Shown: positions 1 through 18,500, numbered from the stretch's first letter. The stretch: DNA of 23,650 nt from Ectocarpus siliculosus (GCA_000310025.1 FN648476.1:14584-38233); one strand, 5' to 3'. Program-made: numbers and translations. The notes: generated by a model not told the origin, from the letters alone.

Positions 1-2378
1 TTTACTACAAGGAGAGAGGGGACGGGAACCGAACTTGTACATTGCACAAAATGTGAAAACTAAACGAAAAAATGCAGACGTTGCTTGATGGTTTGTGGCG
101 CCTCTGTTTGAGACTTTTTTTTCGTCCTCCACCCGCCGATCGGCGTTGTTGTTCGTGGGTATCATCAGTGTTGCGCTTGTTTTCTTTTGTCATGGTGAAT
201 CTTTCGAAGATCACGTTGTTTCTCCGGACACTTCGGGGGGGGGGGGAAGTGTCGGTTGTTTCTACTCCCCCCCAGCCTTTGCTTTCTGCTTGGGGGGGAC
301 ATCAAGCCAAGACGGCGACATCGCTTTCGTTGTGTAACAATAAGTTTTCGGGTAATAAACGATAAAAGAGTGACTAGACATCATGTTTTTCCCTTTAGCG
401 CCGCATGACTGCTGCGTGCGATCGGAGCTCCTCACAACGGCTTGCTGCTGTTGCGTGTGTTTGTTTCCCAATTTTACTGTCATCTTTTGCACACCCCTTT
501 TCTGCGTTTCCAATGGTCTTGGAGTGCTTGGAAGCTAAAAACGTGGCGTTTTGTTTTGGGTTCGTGCTACATGTAGTTAGCACAGCACCGCATAGATACC
601 TACGAAGCGGCAGTTAGGGGGGCGTGATAGCGTTCGGCATTAGTATCTCACGCTATTGTACTAGCCTTGCATTGGCAAATTAACAGTCGTTAATGCTCTT
701 TTAATCTTGGGTAACACTTCCGGTGTGGCCGGGATTTTTTTTCTCAAAAGCTGGAGAGATGTGTCTCGCGCCGGATGGACGACGCGGCAAAAATCATCCG
801 CGGCACATGCCTACTGCTGTTTTGTTGCTGTCGTTTTCTTTCGCTCAGCGCGAGAAGGACAGAGCGAGCAGCATTAGCAGTTGGTCGGCGGTTCCTCCCA
901 GAAATTTCTTTCGGGCCGAGAGAGCGCTCTCTCTCCTCTAGTTCACTGCCAGGCGAGAATAAATTGCGACACCAACCTAAATAGATTCGAACTTATCATC
1001 CAGAAACTGGTTCAACGGCGGGTGCATGCATGCATGCTCCCGTGTGTCGTGATGATGACGCAAGCGTGCCACTAAACGATGCCGGGTATTCGGCGAAATT
1101 GGATCCTCATGTGAGAAGACGCCAGTCTCTCTCGTAATCGAGACAATGCTGCTGTTCCATGTATAGATGACACGGGATTGCCGGCGAACCGAACCGGAGA
1201 AGACGGTCAACCCCAGTGAACGGCGTACAATAGAGATCAAAGTGTTTGCAGCACACCCCTCGCCTTCACGTGATGCGAAAATCCAGAGCCCTTCTCTCAC
1301 AAGAAACAAAGTCAAGCCGAACAGCCCAGGCACGAACTCTGCAGGACCATTGTATTCTCTCAGCAAGCATTCACCCATGATGAACAGACGCAGCGCATCC
1401 CTCCGGGCATTTGGATTTTATCTCGAGACGGGCACTACATCCTTCTGTGATCTCTGATCAGATGTACATTAAACATGCTAAAACTAAAAAATACGGGGAA
1501 AAAAACTATGTTGTGGCGGGGTTATCGTGAAAGGCGTCGGGCTTTAGTTGAGGCCGGGGAGGTTTTGTTTCCCTTACAGTGGGGGGCCCCGGATGAGGTG
1601 GTCGTCCTGTATGAGGCGGGTGAGAGACTGTCTGTGGCATATACGGAAGAATCACTAAGCATTCGAGGCGGCTGCCCCTTCCTGATAAGGCGGTCATTAT
1701 CAGCTGCCACATCACTGTCTTATTCGGGTACCCACACTGCTGTACCGTAGGTGGTCTGGTCGATGAAGTCGGGACTGATGTCTTTGGAAGCTCGGGTGAA
1801 AAAAAAACGAAAGAAAAGCAGCAGCAGCTTTTGCTGCTGCTGCTTTGATCGAAATGCTCAGTTTTACGTGCAGAGCCCGTCTAGCGGCTTAGGTTCCACC
1901 TCTCATCATGCCGAACACGCTTCGCGAGGGAAAAAGAACACCCCCTGGCTGCTCTGCTCCTTACCGCCAAAGAAAAGCTGTCTTCTCGCGTTCGTACGAC
2001 CAGGCAGGCCAGGCCCGACAACTCAGACGTTGAGTTACCCAGACGTACGGCACCATCCCACTTTCTCTATCATCTGCAGATCCGACAAGCCAGCCCCGTA
2101 TCTACTTCTAGAACATGAACAACAGGCCAAGAAGGACAAAATGAGAGAGAAGAGATTCCGCCAGGTTACATCAAAGCCAAAAAAGATGGATCTTCTAGGC
2201 GACAGACATCCTGTTTCGTCTCATGATCTCCAACTCACCCAAACCTTCCTCCCCCATCAGAAAAAGAAAGCAAACACACCACACACACGCAAGCAACCGC
2301 AACACCCCAAACACTGGTCGATTGCAGCGGGAGTGAGTGAGTGAGTGAGTGCGAGTCCCCCCCCCCCCCCAAAAAAGT
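1..2378. other. Non-coding flank, probable 3' UTR and 3' flank of the MoeB-like gene
   Basis: I see no supportable gene here. Open frames exist on both strands (up to 197 codons at 1751-2344 plus, 133 codons at 977-1378 minus), but they have low-complexity composition, no recognisable domain and no splice partners. The stretch holds homopolymer runs (G at about 236-246, C at 2357-2370), a GTGA repeat just downstream of the stop codon of the minus-strand gene (2331-2352) and a perfect CAG/CTG hairpin at 1815-1846. Brown-algal 3' UTRs are often long, so the part next to 2379 is likely the 3' UTR of the minus-strand gene; this is inference. Confidence 0.5.
1815..1846. repeat. Perfect CAG/CTG inverted repeat
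   Basis: A 14-bp arm AAAGCAGCAGCAGC (1815-1828) is followed by a TTTT loop and its exact reverse complement (1833-1846). On either strand the RNA would fold into a perfect 14-bp hairpin. It lies about 530 bp downstream of the stop of the minus-strand gene, so it may be in that gene's 3' UTR. No function is known. Confidence 0.7.
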
Positions 2379-8504
<6,126 letters not shown>

Positions 8505-9458
8505 GAGGCGATGAGTGCAACAAGCTGTGAATGCGTTAGTGTAGTCCCGCCGCGTCCTCCCCCGAAAAGGCACTTTGTCGGTGGAGATGCCTGCCATCGT
8601 CCGAACAGAGCACACGGATAAGAAACGGGGTAGGTGCTCCACCACCAATAGCGTCGCCGAGAGATTGTGGCGGTCAGGTGGCAGCCGAGAGGCAGGGAGC
8701 AGCAGCAGAGTCCATGTTTGCCAACGTGGGGGGGGCGCAGAAGGGATATATCTGCTCAATAGCTCGCGGGCGGGGGGTGGGGGGGGGCAATTTGTAGAGA
8801 TGATTTTCGCTTTTCCCTGCTGCTGCTTTTTTTCCCGAAAAAAAAAAACCCGGCACTGGATTATGCATGCAGGAGCCAGCCAGACACGTAACAACATCTT
8901 TCAAACTCGATTCCCGTCCCGCATCCGATTCTGGGGAAATTTTTGCGGTTTACTTTCCCGTTCCGGTTGGGTGAATAGATGCGGGAATCCCCATGGTGGT
9001 TTCAAACTTGCCCTCCCGCCTTTTTTCGGATTTTTTTCACGGCCGAATGCCAACCGCCGTTCGTTCGTTCCGCGCTTTGCTACTTTTTCTGGTGCACGAA
9101 CAAACGTGAGGAGAACGCCCGGCTTTGGAGTTGAGTCAGAGGGCACACAGCTTTGGATTTCTCACTCGACAGACCACCTTTTTCTTTCGAGCTGAAAACT
9201 GCTAGGACATGGCATCCTACCACCGCTCACTGACTGCTGCTCTCTATCTATCTATCTATGCATTGAGCGTACAGGGAGGGGCAGTGGTGTGTGCTGATAA
9301 AACGACATCAATCAAGGAGAGAGAGAGCAGCAGCAGCAGCAGCAGCGGCGGCAAAAGAAATCCGTTGCGAAGTTCGTTCGGCTCTCTCTGGACATCCCCT
9401 GTCTTCCCCAAAGTTTTTTTCGACTTGGTGTTCTGGCAAGTAATAAGTGCATTTCAGG

Positions 9459-9767
9459 TGTATGTATGTATGTATGTATGTATGTATGTATGTATGTATG
9501 TATGTATGTATGTATGTATGTATGTATGTATGTATGTATGTATGTATGTATGTATGTATGTATGTATGTATGTATGTATGTATGTATGTATGTATGAATG
9601 TATGTATGTATGTATGTATGTATGTAGGTATGTATGTATGTATGTAGGTATGTATGTATGTATGTATGTATGTATGTATGTATGTATGTATGTATGTATG
9701 TATGTATGTATGTATGTAGTATGTATGTATGTATGTATGTATGTATGTATGTATGTATGTATGTATG
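9459..9767. repeat. TATG microsatellite, about 309 bp
   Basis: Nearly pure TATG units with a few interruptions (for example ATGAATG near 9595, two TAGG variants near 9627 and 9647, and a one-base loss near 9719). The long YVCMYVCM frames on both strands are translations of the repeat, not proteins. The interruptions indicate an old, slowly degenerating array. Confidence 0.97.
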
Positions 9768-9795
9768 GCATAGACCGCGCTAACCGGCTGACCAA
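9768..9795 (+). repeat. 28-bp dispersed repeat, copy 2
   Basis: Directly abuts the 3' end of the TATG microsatellite and matches 3931-3958 (inverted) with one mismatch. Its position next to a simple repeat suggests it may be the end of a mobile element that carried the microsatellite. Confidence 0.7.
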
Positions 9796-10083
9796 AAGGT
9801 GTGCTTCATTCAGGTCTTGCAAAACGGGGAGAATTTCTGATAATATAAAGTCTATATATGTATGGGGAAAAAAGCACATATCTATTATATGAAAACACGC
9901 GGGAATTGACTCTTTATTATACGAAAACAGACGCCACGACGCCACAACGATTCCCGCGCCGAAAAAACGAACAGCCCGCCACCGCTTTCAAACTCAAAAA
10001 GGCGGGGATTCCCGCATATATATTTCTGGATTTTCACGTGCTGAGTGCCCGCATGCGGGAAGCGGGAATCCGAGTTTGAAAGA

Positions 10084-11937
10084 CGTCTATTGGAGCAACA
10101 TTCATTGCTGCTGCTCATTCCTGTGACCCCCTTACGCACAGAGCGGCTTGATCCAAGAGGAAACGAAGACAGGCCCCAGAAGGAAGGCAGAATCCAGCCT
10201 CATTCTGCTTGCGGTCGCGTTTATTCAAGGTTGCAAAGAAATAAAGAGAGGTGAGAGAGCCTAATGCGGGGGGATGGAAGATCCTCCGCGCGCGGACTTC
10301 TCGTCGACGGGAGCAAGCAGAAATATGTATGTTGTGCAGAGATTAGAGGTTTCGTATGTATGCAAGAACATTGGGAAACGCGGCGGGAAGCCCCCCGAAG
10401 AAGTTTGGCGCGTGACTTGACAGCTTGACTTGTTCGCTCACCCCGCCACGCGTGTGTGATGAGCTGAGCTCTGTGTCGAGGCTTGTTGATTCTTTTTCCG
10501 TTCTCTTCTTTGGCATCTGTGGTCCGTCCGGGCTACAACAACATGTCAATTTGTAGCCTTTTCTTGCTGAACGGATCGCCGCGCGTTGTGTCCTGGAAGA
10601 CCTCCTGGGACCACAGACGACAGACTTCACTCGTTTGTATCTCTTACGGGACAGCAGGGCTTGCTGTCCCTTGCTAGGAACCTTGGTTGGCGCGCGATTG
10701 CATTAACTAAGTTGGTTGACGCTGAAATTATCGGCAGCGGACAGCGGCCTTTTTGTACGTTGAAAGCAAGTTGGGCATTTTTTCGTGTGCAACAATTCAT
10801 CTACTACTGGTGGTATGTGTTATATATAGTTGGTTATAGGGGTAGCCGGGTAAGATACCCGTCTTCCACCGTCCTCTTCACGCATAGACTTTGTACGTAC
10901 AAGGCATGTTGTATTGTTACTCCGGAGTATGCGGCAGGCTGGCTGATCGATGATGATCGGGCGATCGGCACGACGCTCGGGGAGAATCCCTGAAATAAAT
11001 CCTCGTAGTAACCAGACGCAACACAGCAGCAGCACACGCAGACAACATGCGAGACAACAACCAGCACAGCAAGCAGCATACGTACGAGACTATACTGTAG
11101 GCCAAGGGCAGCCAAAAACACACATCACCAGTTGTGACTCTTAGAGCACATTGCCTGCTGCAGCACAAAGCGAGGGACGACGCAGCAAGACAACAATCTA
11201 TCTGCGGTCCGTCTTCCCCATCTGGAGGCCGATCTTTGGAGCTTCCAACATGGACGCAACCCCAAAACAGAGACAATGAGACGTACACACTGCCGTACGT
11301 AGGCCAACGGCGGCCAAAGGCACACATCATGGCGTCGTAAGCGATTTCTAGAGGCGGAGGCCTGCTGCTAGGTATATATTCAGAATATTCCGACCACCTG
11401 GTGCCCAGATTACCGGGATTCCGACGTAGTCTATTCCAATGCGAATGAATGTAGGGAGGTAGCGGTACTACGATGAATGGTCGGTCTGTCTTTGCTCCGT
11501 GTTGCCTGGGAGTCGGCGATAGCGAGCGACTAAGAAAGAAAGGAAATACAAGAAGGGATCGGACTGAAGCGGAGGGGCTCTAACTTGCACACAGTGACCG
11601 GATACGCTCCACACTGCAATCTCGTTACAGCAGACAACGTTGCCGCCAAATGGTAGTGACACAGGAACGATGTCGTTCCGACATTTGGAGAGCTGAAAAC
11701 AAATTTGGTCGGCTTGCATGCATACAGCAGTAACCCCCCCGAGAAGATGAGGAGAAAAGGGAAACAGCAGTGACACAAGACTCAACTCCCTTTTCTCCCG
11801 GTCCAGTATCATGTCGCGGTGTCCTAACCATACCACACGCAGCAGAATTCAGACATGGACGGACACGGAACATTTCAGCGCGCGCATTAGCCCTTAAAAT
11901 TAATTGGTGCTCGTGGCACATTTTTTCTTTGCCGTGA
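10084..11937. other. Intergenic stretch without supported genes
   Basis: No frame here shows a recognisable domain or convincing exon structure. A 9-bp perfect hairpin (GGGACAGCA, 10648-10656, with TGCTGTCCC, 10662-10670) is present. A diverged direct repeat of about 30 bp occurs at 11098-11127 and 11300-11329 (202 bp apart; TAGGCCAA…GCCAAA…CACACATCA). Confidence 0.6.
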
Positions 11938-12200
11938 ACGCCTACCGCCTACCGCCTGAAAAGTACCGCCATATTGCAGTATGTACCGCCGAAGAAGCCG
12001 CCAAAAAACGAAGTACCGGAACCGGCTAAAAAGAACCGCCATATTGCAGTACGGCCAGAAAAGTACCGCCATAATTGGCACTACCGGGAACCGCCAAAGG
12101 CGGTACAGCCGGAAAATGAAATACCGCCTACCGCCAAAAATATACCGCCACATTGAAGTACCGCCCCGCCTGAATCCGCCTAAAAAACTAGTACCGAGGT
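11938..12200. repeat. ACCGCC-rich degenerate repeat array upstream of the LRR gene
   Basis: At least a dozen ACCGCC or closely related motifs occur within 260 bp. They include two copies of ACCGCCATATTGCAGTA (11965-11981 and 12035-12051, 70 bp apart) and diverged ones at 12065-12083 and about 12144-12165. GGCGGTAC also appears inverted near 12099. The array ends about 210 bp before the ATG of the LRR gene, so it lies in its presumed promoter or 5' UTR. Mobile or tandem origin is unresolved. Confidence 0.75.
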
Positions 12201-12410
12201 GTACCCTGTTTTTTTCGCGTTTTCATGCGTGATCGCCTTCCGCCATGGCTCCGTTGTGGTGAAGATGTCGTTGATGGCCGCGTTCAGCTCGTGTTGACAA
12301 CATCTTATATGTTTCAGATTGCTGCTGTGTTCGTATGTATGCCGATACGTTGTTTCGTTTTCCCGCAACTTCCGCCCCTGGTTGTGCTCCCCACAGGTAT
12401 CTCCATCAAA

Positions 12411-12582
12411 ATGGCTCAGACGGACCGTGCCGCATTGCTTGCCTTATATCACGCGACCGGCGGGCCCGCATGGACTCGCAACTACAACTGGGACACGGAT
12501 TCCCCCATCTCGCAATGGTACGGGGTCACGGTCATCGGAGACCGCGTCGTGAAGCTAAATCTGATGTGCAACAACGTCCAAG
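12411..12582 (+). CDS. LRR gene exon 1: N-terminal cap
   Basis: Encodes 57 residues plus one base, from MAQTDRAALL to the Asn-Asn-Val-Gln-Gly end of a first half-repeat. The aromatic WTRNYNW and QWYGV segments are the capping motif. The donor GTAGCG follows at 12583. An in-frame upstream extension is open to 12225 but contains low-complexity sequence and a likely splice acceptor, so I start at 12411. Confidence 0.85.
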
Positions 12583-15500
12583 GTAGCGTGGGCCCAAACT
12601 CTCTGGCGGTGTGCTTTACCGACTTCGTTGACCGAAAGTTCCCCTTTCTTAGCATGGCAAATTAAGTTTTACAACAAGCCATAAGACGTTGGTCTTCTGG
12701 GTACCTCCCCGTGTTCTGCACGCGGTCTACGCCCGAATATCTCTTGAGCGCATGTTCACCGCCTTGCCAGCATGCTTCGCAAATGATGCTGCCGTCCTCG
12801 TCAAGCGTACGTAGTGGACACCGAAATATTTCGTCTCCTGTCCCAATCCTTGAACACGCCACCTATCACATACCATGGCATTGAATTTCCTGGCTCTCAA
12901 GTGGCTTTGGTACGCGGGGGACATTCGGTATCACTTCTTTTACATGGCTCTGATGCGTGGCATGTTGTACTCTGGAGCCTTCTCGACCACGAACCCATTC
13001 ATTTGCTGTCGCTTGTTGTAGCGATGCCTGCAAGCTTGTCGCGAATACTTGTGTATTCCGCCGTCCATTATGTTTGCCGGACGGCAATCTTGTACTCATG
13101 GGGCAATTTTACATAGTTTTCGTGTCATAAACGACACCTTCTTAGATCCTCTGTTGCCGAAAAGCTTATTGCTGTGCAGCAAAAGTGTTTTCAGCTCTCT
13201 GGGAGCTCCCACCCCTGCAGGGATGGGTGCACGAGCAACACAGCTCGCGGGGAGGGAGGCGTACTCATGTTTTGCATGCCTCAGCTGTTAGACCGTTGAC
13301 CACGCGTCCACGGATGGACGGAGCATTGTACCCACAAAGCCGATCACCAACGGCCAATCGTTCCTTCCTACGTTGCCGAGGGTGGCTTAAAATACTTTTC
13401 TATCCTATCAATCCTACATATGTTTAATGTATCGATATCGCTTCCCCCCTTTCTATTCCCCAGTGTAGCTTTCGTTTTCTCCTGGCTTTTCTATGCCTCA
13501 AACAGCTCTCTTAACAACTCCCTTGAATTTGTCCCAGTTCAGTCATTTACATCTCCCTCTCTCCTTTTCGTAAAACGGACATGCTTCCAACACATGAACC
13601 CGGTCTTCGCACTCGGAGCGGCATTCACACTTGAACTTGTCGTCGTCTTCGTCTACCTTCCCAAAAGTTCGTCTGCGTTCTCGAACGCCAATGTCTCCAG
13701 TACTAAATTTGACCAGCTTTGTCCCTGCATCCATTGGGGCATGCAGGTCCTCCTTCAACCCAACTCCTTCTTCCAACATTCCGTACACATCTAAACCTTG
13801 CTTATCCTTGGTTTCTTTGAGTTGATTCCGTTCTTTTCTATCGGGAAACAACAGTTACCGCCCTCTTCAACCCTAGTAGTCCTACCGTTTCCAGTGTACC
13901 GACTTCGTCAATGTCGAACCCCTTGCATATATCCCCTACTTACACCCCCACTCTGCTGGGTCCTCACAATCCTCGTTGCACACACTTTCAGCGTTGGTAG
14001 ACAAGCTCCACTTATCCGCGAAACTCTTCCCTGCGTCCATCTGCAGTTGAAGTCCCTCAAGGGTATCATACATCCCTACAAAATCGTTGTGGAACAGCAT
14101 CCCCGACATTTAAGTTTTCCCTACCTTAACTCCCGTCCGAACCGCCTCAACGACTTTCAACAACTCGTTGATGAACACCGATACACTGTTGGGGACAAAG
14201 TGAAACCTTGTGGAACCCCTTAAACCAATTTTGAAGAGTGTTCATAGTTCTCCATCTAGCATCACGGCGCTTTTCGTGCAGTTGGCAACCTTCTTCAGCA
14301 CCCTCCACATTTCCCCCTTTATCCCTTATTTGGACGTTGTTTCGAAAGCCCGTTTCTCCATACCGTATCGTATGCCGTATTTCACGTCCAAGAACAAGCA
14401 GTACGGCGGCAACCCCACCCTCTTCAAACCCTAGATGGTTCTCCCTAGCATAGTACGTGGTCTACGCACCCCACCTTACGTCGGAAGCCTGCTTGGTTCT
14501 CACTTATCCTACCTTCCTTCTCCATTACTCTGGGAGCTGACTCTATCATTCAGCAGGTTACAGAACACTCCCACCGTATTCAACAGCGTGATCCATTTAT
14601 GTTCCTGAATCAGTCTTAATCTCCCTTCTTGAACAAGTTCACAACCACCCTTTTCCCTCCATCTTCTCGGCGCGTACTCATTTTTCCGCACCAAGTTGTA
14701 CAGCAGCACCATCAGCTGGGTCACTCTCTTCCCCTCACTCTTCATGGATTCGTTGACTATCCCACCCGGCCCTGCTACTATGGCACTGCACAAAAGTCAC
14801 AACATGTTCTCAATGAAATCCTTCTCTGTACCTCTATCTTCTCAAATCCTGCCTTCGATGCCTCTTCTTCTCCTTGGACCCATGTGCCCACCTCCTTCTT
14901 AAACACGTGGTCAACAATCTTCATTTTCCTACGGTAGTCTGAGCAATACAGCGGGGGTGAAAGTAAGTGAGAGAGCCTCAGCTGCATGAGTGAATCTCCG
15001 TGATCTCCTGGTAAGCATGTAGCACAACGGTGACGTATGAAATGAGTAAAACACGTCCCATATGTGTGGGCGTTTGCCCCCCGTACGTTGGGATTTATTC
15101 TGAAATTGTTGGGGAACCTTTTCTACGTCGTCGCTGGTTTAGACCAAGCCAGAATTTAATCAGTGCTGTAGTGTTTTCCAGCTTCAGCGGATTAGGTCGT
15201 TCAGCCAAGACCAAAAATAAGAGTGCAGCGACTTACAGAAAATCGATCCTACCAACACCTTGGCATGCGTCTTGTCGGTTCGCATGAAAACGTGACTTTA
15301 GTGACTCATGGGTTGGCCGGTTTTGATCAAGGTGGAGGCCTTGCAATGCTGCGAGCTCTCCTCTCCCGGGATGGGTCCTGTAGCAACAGAGTAAACACGA
15401 GAGGAGTATAGCACAGTAATCCCCCCGGCGTGTAGAACGTTCATTGCCAACGCGTGGGTGACTAGGTTCTATTTGCTTCGCCATGCAGGACGTTTTGTGG

Positions 15501-18500
15501 TAAACGGCGTGAAACCCTTGGGCAAATTAAATCGTTGGACAAGCTCCTAGCCGGTAATGTAACAGTTCCAAAAGCCTACCCTCACCTTTTGTCTTCGCTC
15601 TCTGTTCGTGAACGTGACGACTCACGGAGGCCTGAGCTGTTTCCTTTGTCTTCTCTCTAATCCCCCTCTCTCGAGCTGATGTCTCGAGACCGGGTCTTGG
15701 CGTGGTTGGAGCTGAGATTAATGTACAACCGGTCGCAATACGTTCAAATAACACGACGGCACGTGTTCCGAATGAGAAGTGGACAAGTGTGCACGCGACA
15801 CGTTTACAATGGACAGTGTTTACAGAGTTCTTATTCTTCACGGGGGTGGTTTTGACGAGAAACCGGGTGCTTCGTCGACAGGTCTCAGGCACGAGACCGC
15901 CTCCTCGAAGAAACGTAACGGTTTCGTCTTTGTCGAAGCTTGCGGTTTAACCACGGACGTTTCGGCATCCGTAGGACAGACGAGGGAGCATGCGACCGCT
16001 CTGGATCCCTGTCCTTACTCGGAGTATGTCCCTTACTTAACCCTAGTATCGTGACCAGTACGGAAAATCGCGTACTTGGATTCAGTCACGGCACATCGTC
16101 GTATATAGGGTATCCACACACACCAACTCCTTGGGACTTTTTCCTTCATATGCAAGGAAACAGCATCACAAAGAAATCACTATTTTAAAGACATATTTTT
16201 TCAAGACACGGACATTTTTAGTTTTATTTGGATGTGTCCTTCGTACGTATTATTGCACAGAAACGTTGGTGAGTCTGTCACCACAAGTTCAAGAAACAAC
16301 AATTTGTTGTTCGTATTCAGAGGTCCAGCAATATGCTTGATTTGACTTTCATGTCTGTCTACAGGACACATGCCATCTCTCACCTAGGAAATCTTAGGGC
16401 CTTGGATGGCCTCAACCTCATATTGACAACCAGGTTTGGTTATTTCGACTTCCGTAGAAAGAACAAGTGTGAATGGAATGCAGCGCGTGGTGGGTGAGCA
16501 CGTGGTCTAGTTCATATGATCGTGCGTAGGCCATCACACGTGGTAGAAACAGCCGATTTTATTCTCCGGACTTACTTGCATATCTACAGGAAAAATACCA
16601 CCGCAGCTTGGGGATCTTCGCGCCTTGGAGGCACTGGACCTCAGCTTGAACAAGTTGAATGGTGAGCCCAAGAGGTTGAACAGAGAATCGAGTGATTTCG
16701 GCTTCTGCGGGCAGCGTTGATTTCTAGTGTGCTGAAACCAGAATGACGTTGCCCGCCCCTTATCGGCAAGTTGGTACTCGGACAGCCAGAGCTGCTTCAA
16801 CTCCCTCTAGCCTCCCAGCTCCACTGGGATGCGCCCTGCAAAAATCGGTACAGAGGGTGATGAGACAACGGGTGCACTTTGTAATTTGTTGAAGGGCTGC
16901 CTCATCTCCTTGTAAGATGTGTCCTGCCAACGCATCGGCGGGATTCATTCTGAAATTCCTGTAAACGTCTCACAAGTCAGTTGGTTACGGAGAAGGTTGA
17001 GCTCTCTCAGTGCCGCGAGCTTTCCCAGCTCCGGCAGGTAAAAGCTGCAACCAGAAGAGCCGTTCGAATATTGCGGGGAATGAAAAATGCATTATACCGG
17101 CTGTCTTTATTCTCGATCATCGATCTCCGTAGATCTTGGTCCGCCAATGCGTGGGCAGGACACATGCATATTCTCAACAGAAAAAGCAACCCCAGGAGCT
17201 TGCGTGGGCGTGACATCTGTGTTTCGCACTTATTGTGTGGAAAACTAATCCGCTGCATTTTGATTTTGTCATCTCGCCCTACAAACTCGTGCAGGAACCA
17301 TACCCGAGGCGCTCGGGAACCTCTCAGCTCTGGTTTCCCTGTGGCTCAGCAATAACAGCCTGGAAGGTGATCGAACAATCTTACTTTTCTGAAGAATAAA
17401 TCAAGCAATATGGAACACTATTGTTATTTTTCTAGAACAAGATACGGTATCCGTACATGCGGTTGGCGTTGGCGGGACTGCATCTACGGAGATCGTCTTG
17501 TTCCATAAAAATACGTAACAATGTTCACTTTTGCTCGGTTTGTTCTCAACTGTCAGCTTATTGATCCCCACGTGGAGAGTTTTCAGGGCACCAACGTTCC
17601 CCAGCTCAGGGGGAATGGGACCTGCAGCGCACGCAAAAGTCCAACTTTAGAGAGGTCAGAACGTGGGTCCCGCGGCTTCTAGAACATGTACAGTATCATC
17701 TCCGTATGCATAGATCGCGTCTCGCCCACGCGTTGGGATCCATGTTTACGTTGGTGGTGTTTCTTGATGCGGGGTAATTTTCTTTTGATCCCCCGCCAAA
17801 TTCGCATTTACTCTTCTGCTTGCAGGCCCCGTTCCGCCGCAGCTGCGGAACCTTGCGGCATTGGAGAAGCTCTCCCTACGGAGAAACCAGCTCAGCGGTG
17901 AGTCACTGTTTGGGCACAGAAATGTCTGGTACTCCCCATTTCAAGTTTTGAAGCCTTGGAAGTTGATCGTGAATCCCTTTCGACTTCTACAGAAACACAT
18001 ATTATATGGACGCCGACGCGTGGGCGGGACTGATTATTCGAACCTGATCACAACAAATTTCCGGTAGTTTCCCACTTTTGGTTGTATCTCTGTGCTGAGG
18101 CCGAGTCTTACGTCGTGATTATGTCGGATTTTTTTTGCTCTCGGTCGAGGGGGGGTGGTCTGCAAGGGAAAAATTATCTGGATCCAAACGACCTTCTTAC
18201 TGTTCCTCGAGACAATTTTTTTTCTCAGGGGAAAAAAAGGGTCGATTCAGGTCTTTGTGGGTCACAACATGCTTCAGTTCACAGTTTTGGCTCGTGTGCG
18301 ACCAACAAGACACCGAGTGCCCTGTTTTTGGGTCGCCTCCAGAGGGCATGTATACAATCGCACGCCAGTGACTGCAGTTTGTGGATGTCGTCGGCCGAAG
18401 GCCTCTCTCTGGCATGCGTTGTGGATTGATCACGCTCGGAGCAACCAGAAAAAAAAAGGCAACGTTAAAAAAAGTCAACACCGCAACACACTTCGGTTCA

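Larger units (their letters stand above)
8897..10083. mobile_element. Putative fold-back/inverted-repeat element enclosing the TATG microsatellite
   Basis: The left end TCTTTCAAACTCG-ATTCCCG (from 8897) is matched in inverted orientation by CGGGAAT-CCGAGTTTGAAAGA ending at 10083. Further in, ATGCGGGAATCCCC followed by TTTCAAACT (about 8978-9012) is again mirrored at about 9980-10018. The GCGGGAATCC and TTTCAAACTCG motifs recur several times in both arms. No clear target-site duplication and no transposase are visible, so it would be non-autonomous. It lies in the 5' flank of the MoeB-like gene. Confidence 0.5.
12583..16589 (+). other. First intron of the LRR gene (4 kb), with retrotransposon and decayed LRR exons
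   Basis: Unusually long next to the other introns. It holds minus-strand LRR exon M1 (13158-13229), a dead non-LTR retrotransposon (about 13300-14990), minus-strand LRR exon M2 (15307-15377), a palindromic element (15441-15466), about 0.9 kb with nothing recognisable (15470-16360), and a frameshifted plus-strand LRR exon (16365-16438). A Cys-containing minus-strand frame at 12724-12862 has no recognisable family. Confidence 0.6.

Noticed and set aside
1475-1750. 91-codon plus-strand frame with an ordinary-looking amino-acid mix
   Set aside because: No recognised motif, no exon partners, short; could be chance. Not reported as a gene.
1751-2344. 197-codon plus-strand frame
   Set aside because: Low-complexity composition (poly-Lys, poly-Ser, poly-Cys from CAG/CTG), no family resemblance, and it lies in the likely 3' flank of the minus-strand gene.
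8575-9195. 206-codon plus-strand frame
   Set aside because: Antisense to the 5' flank of the MoeB-like gene and running through the fold-back element; no domain.
9209-9945. Long open frames of 227 aa (plus) and 163 aa (minus)
   Set aside because: They are translations of the TATG microsatellite (YVCM and YIHT repeats), without domain or splice context.
12180-12368. Minus-strand 62-codon frame with ordinary amino-acid composition
   Set aside because: Too short, no domain, overlaps the presumed 5' UTR of the LRR gene on the other strand.
12662-12924. Cys-containing minus-strand frame (CEACWQGG) resembling a zinc motif
   Set aside because: No family recognised and neighbouring frames are broken; possibly an old transposon scrap.
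13290-13320. A further ACGCGT palindrome-like site near M1, and others at about 6197 and 10447
   Set aside because: The arms pair poorly or the context lacks LRR modules; a six-base core is expected several times by chance in 23.6 kb.
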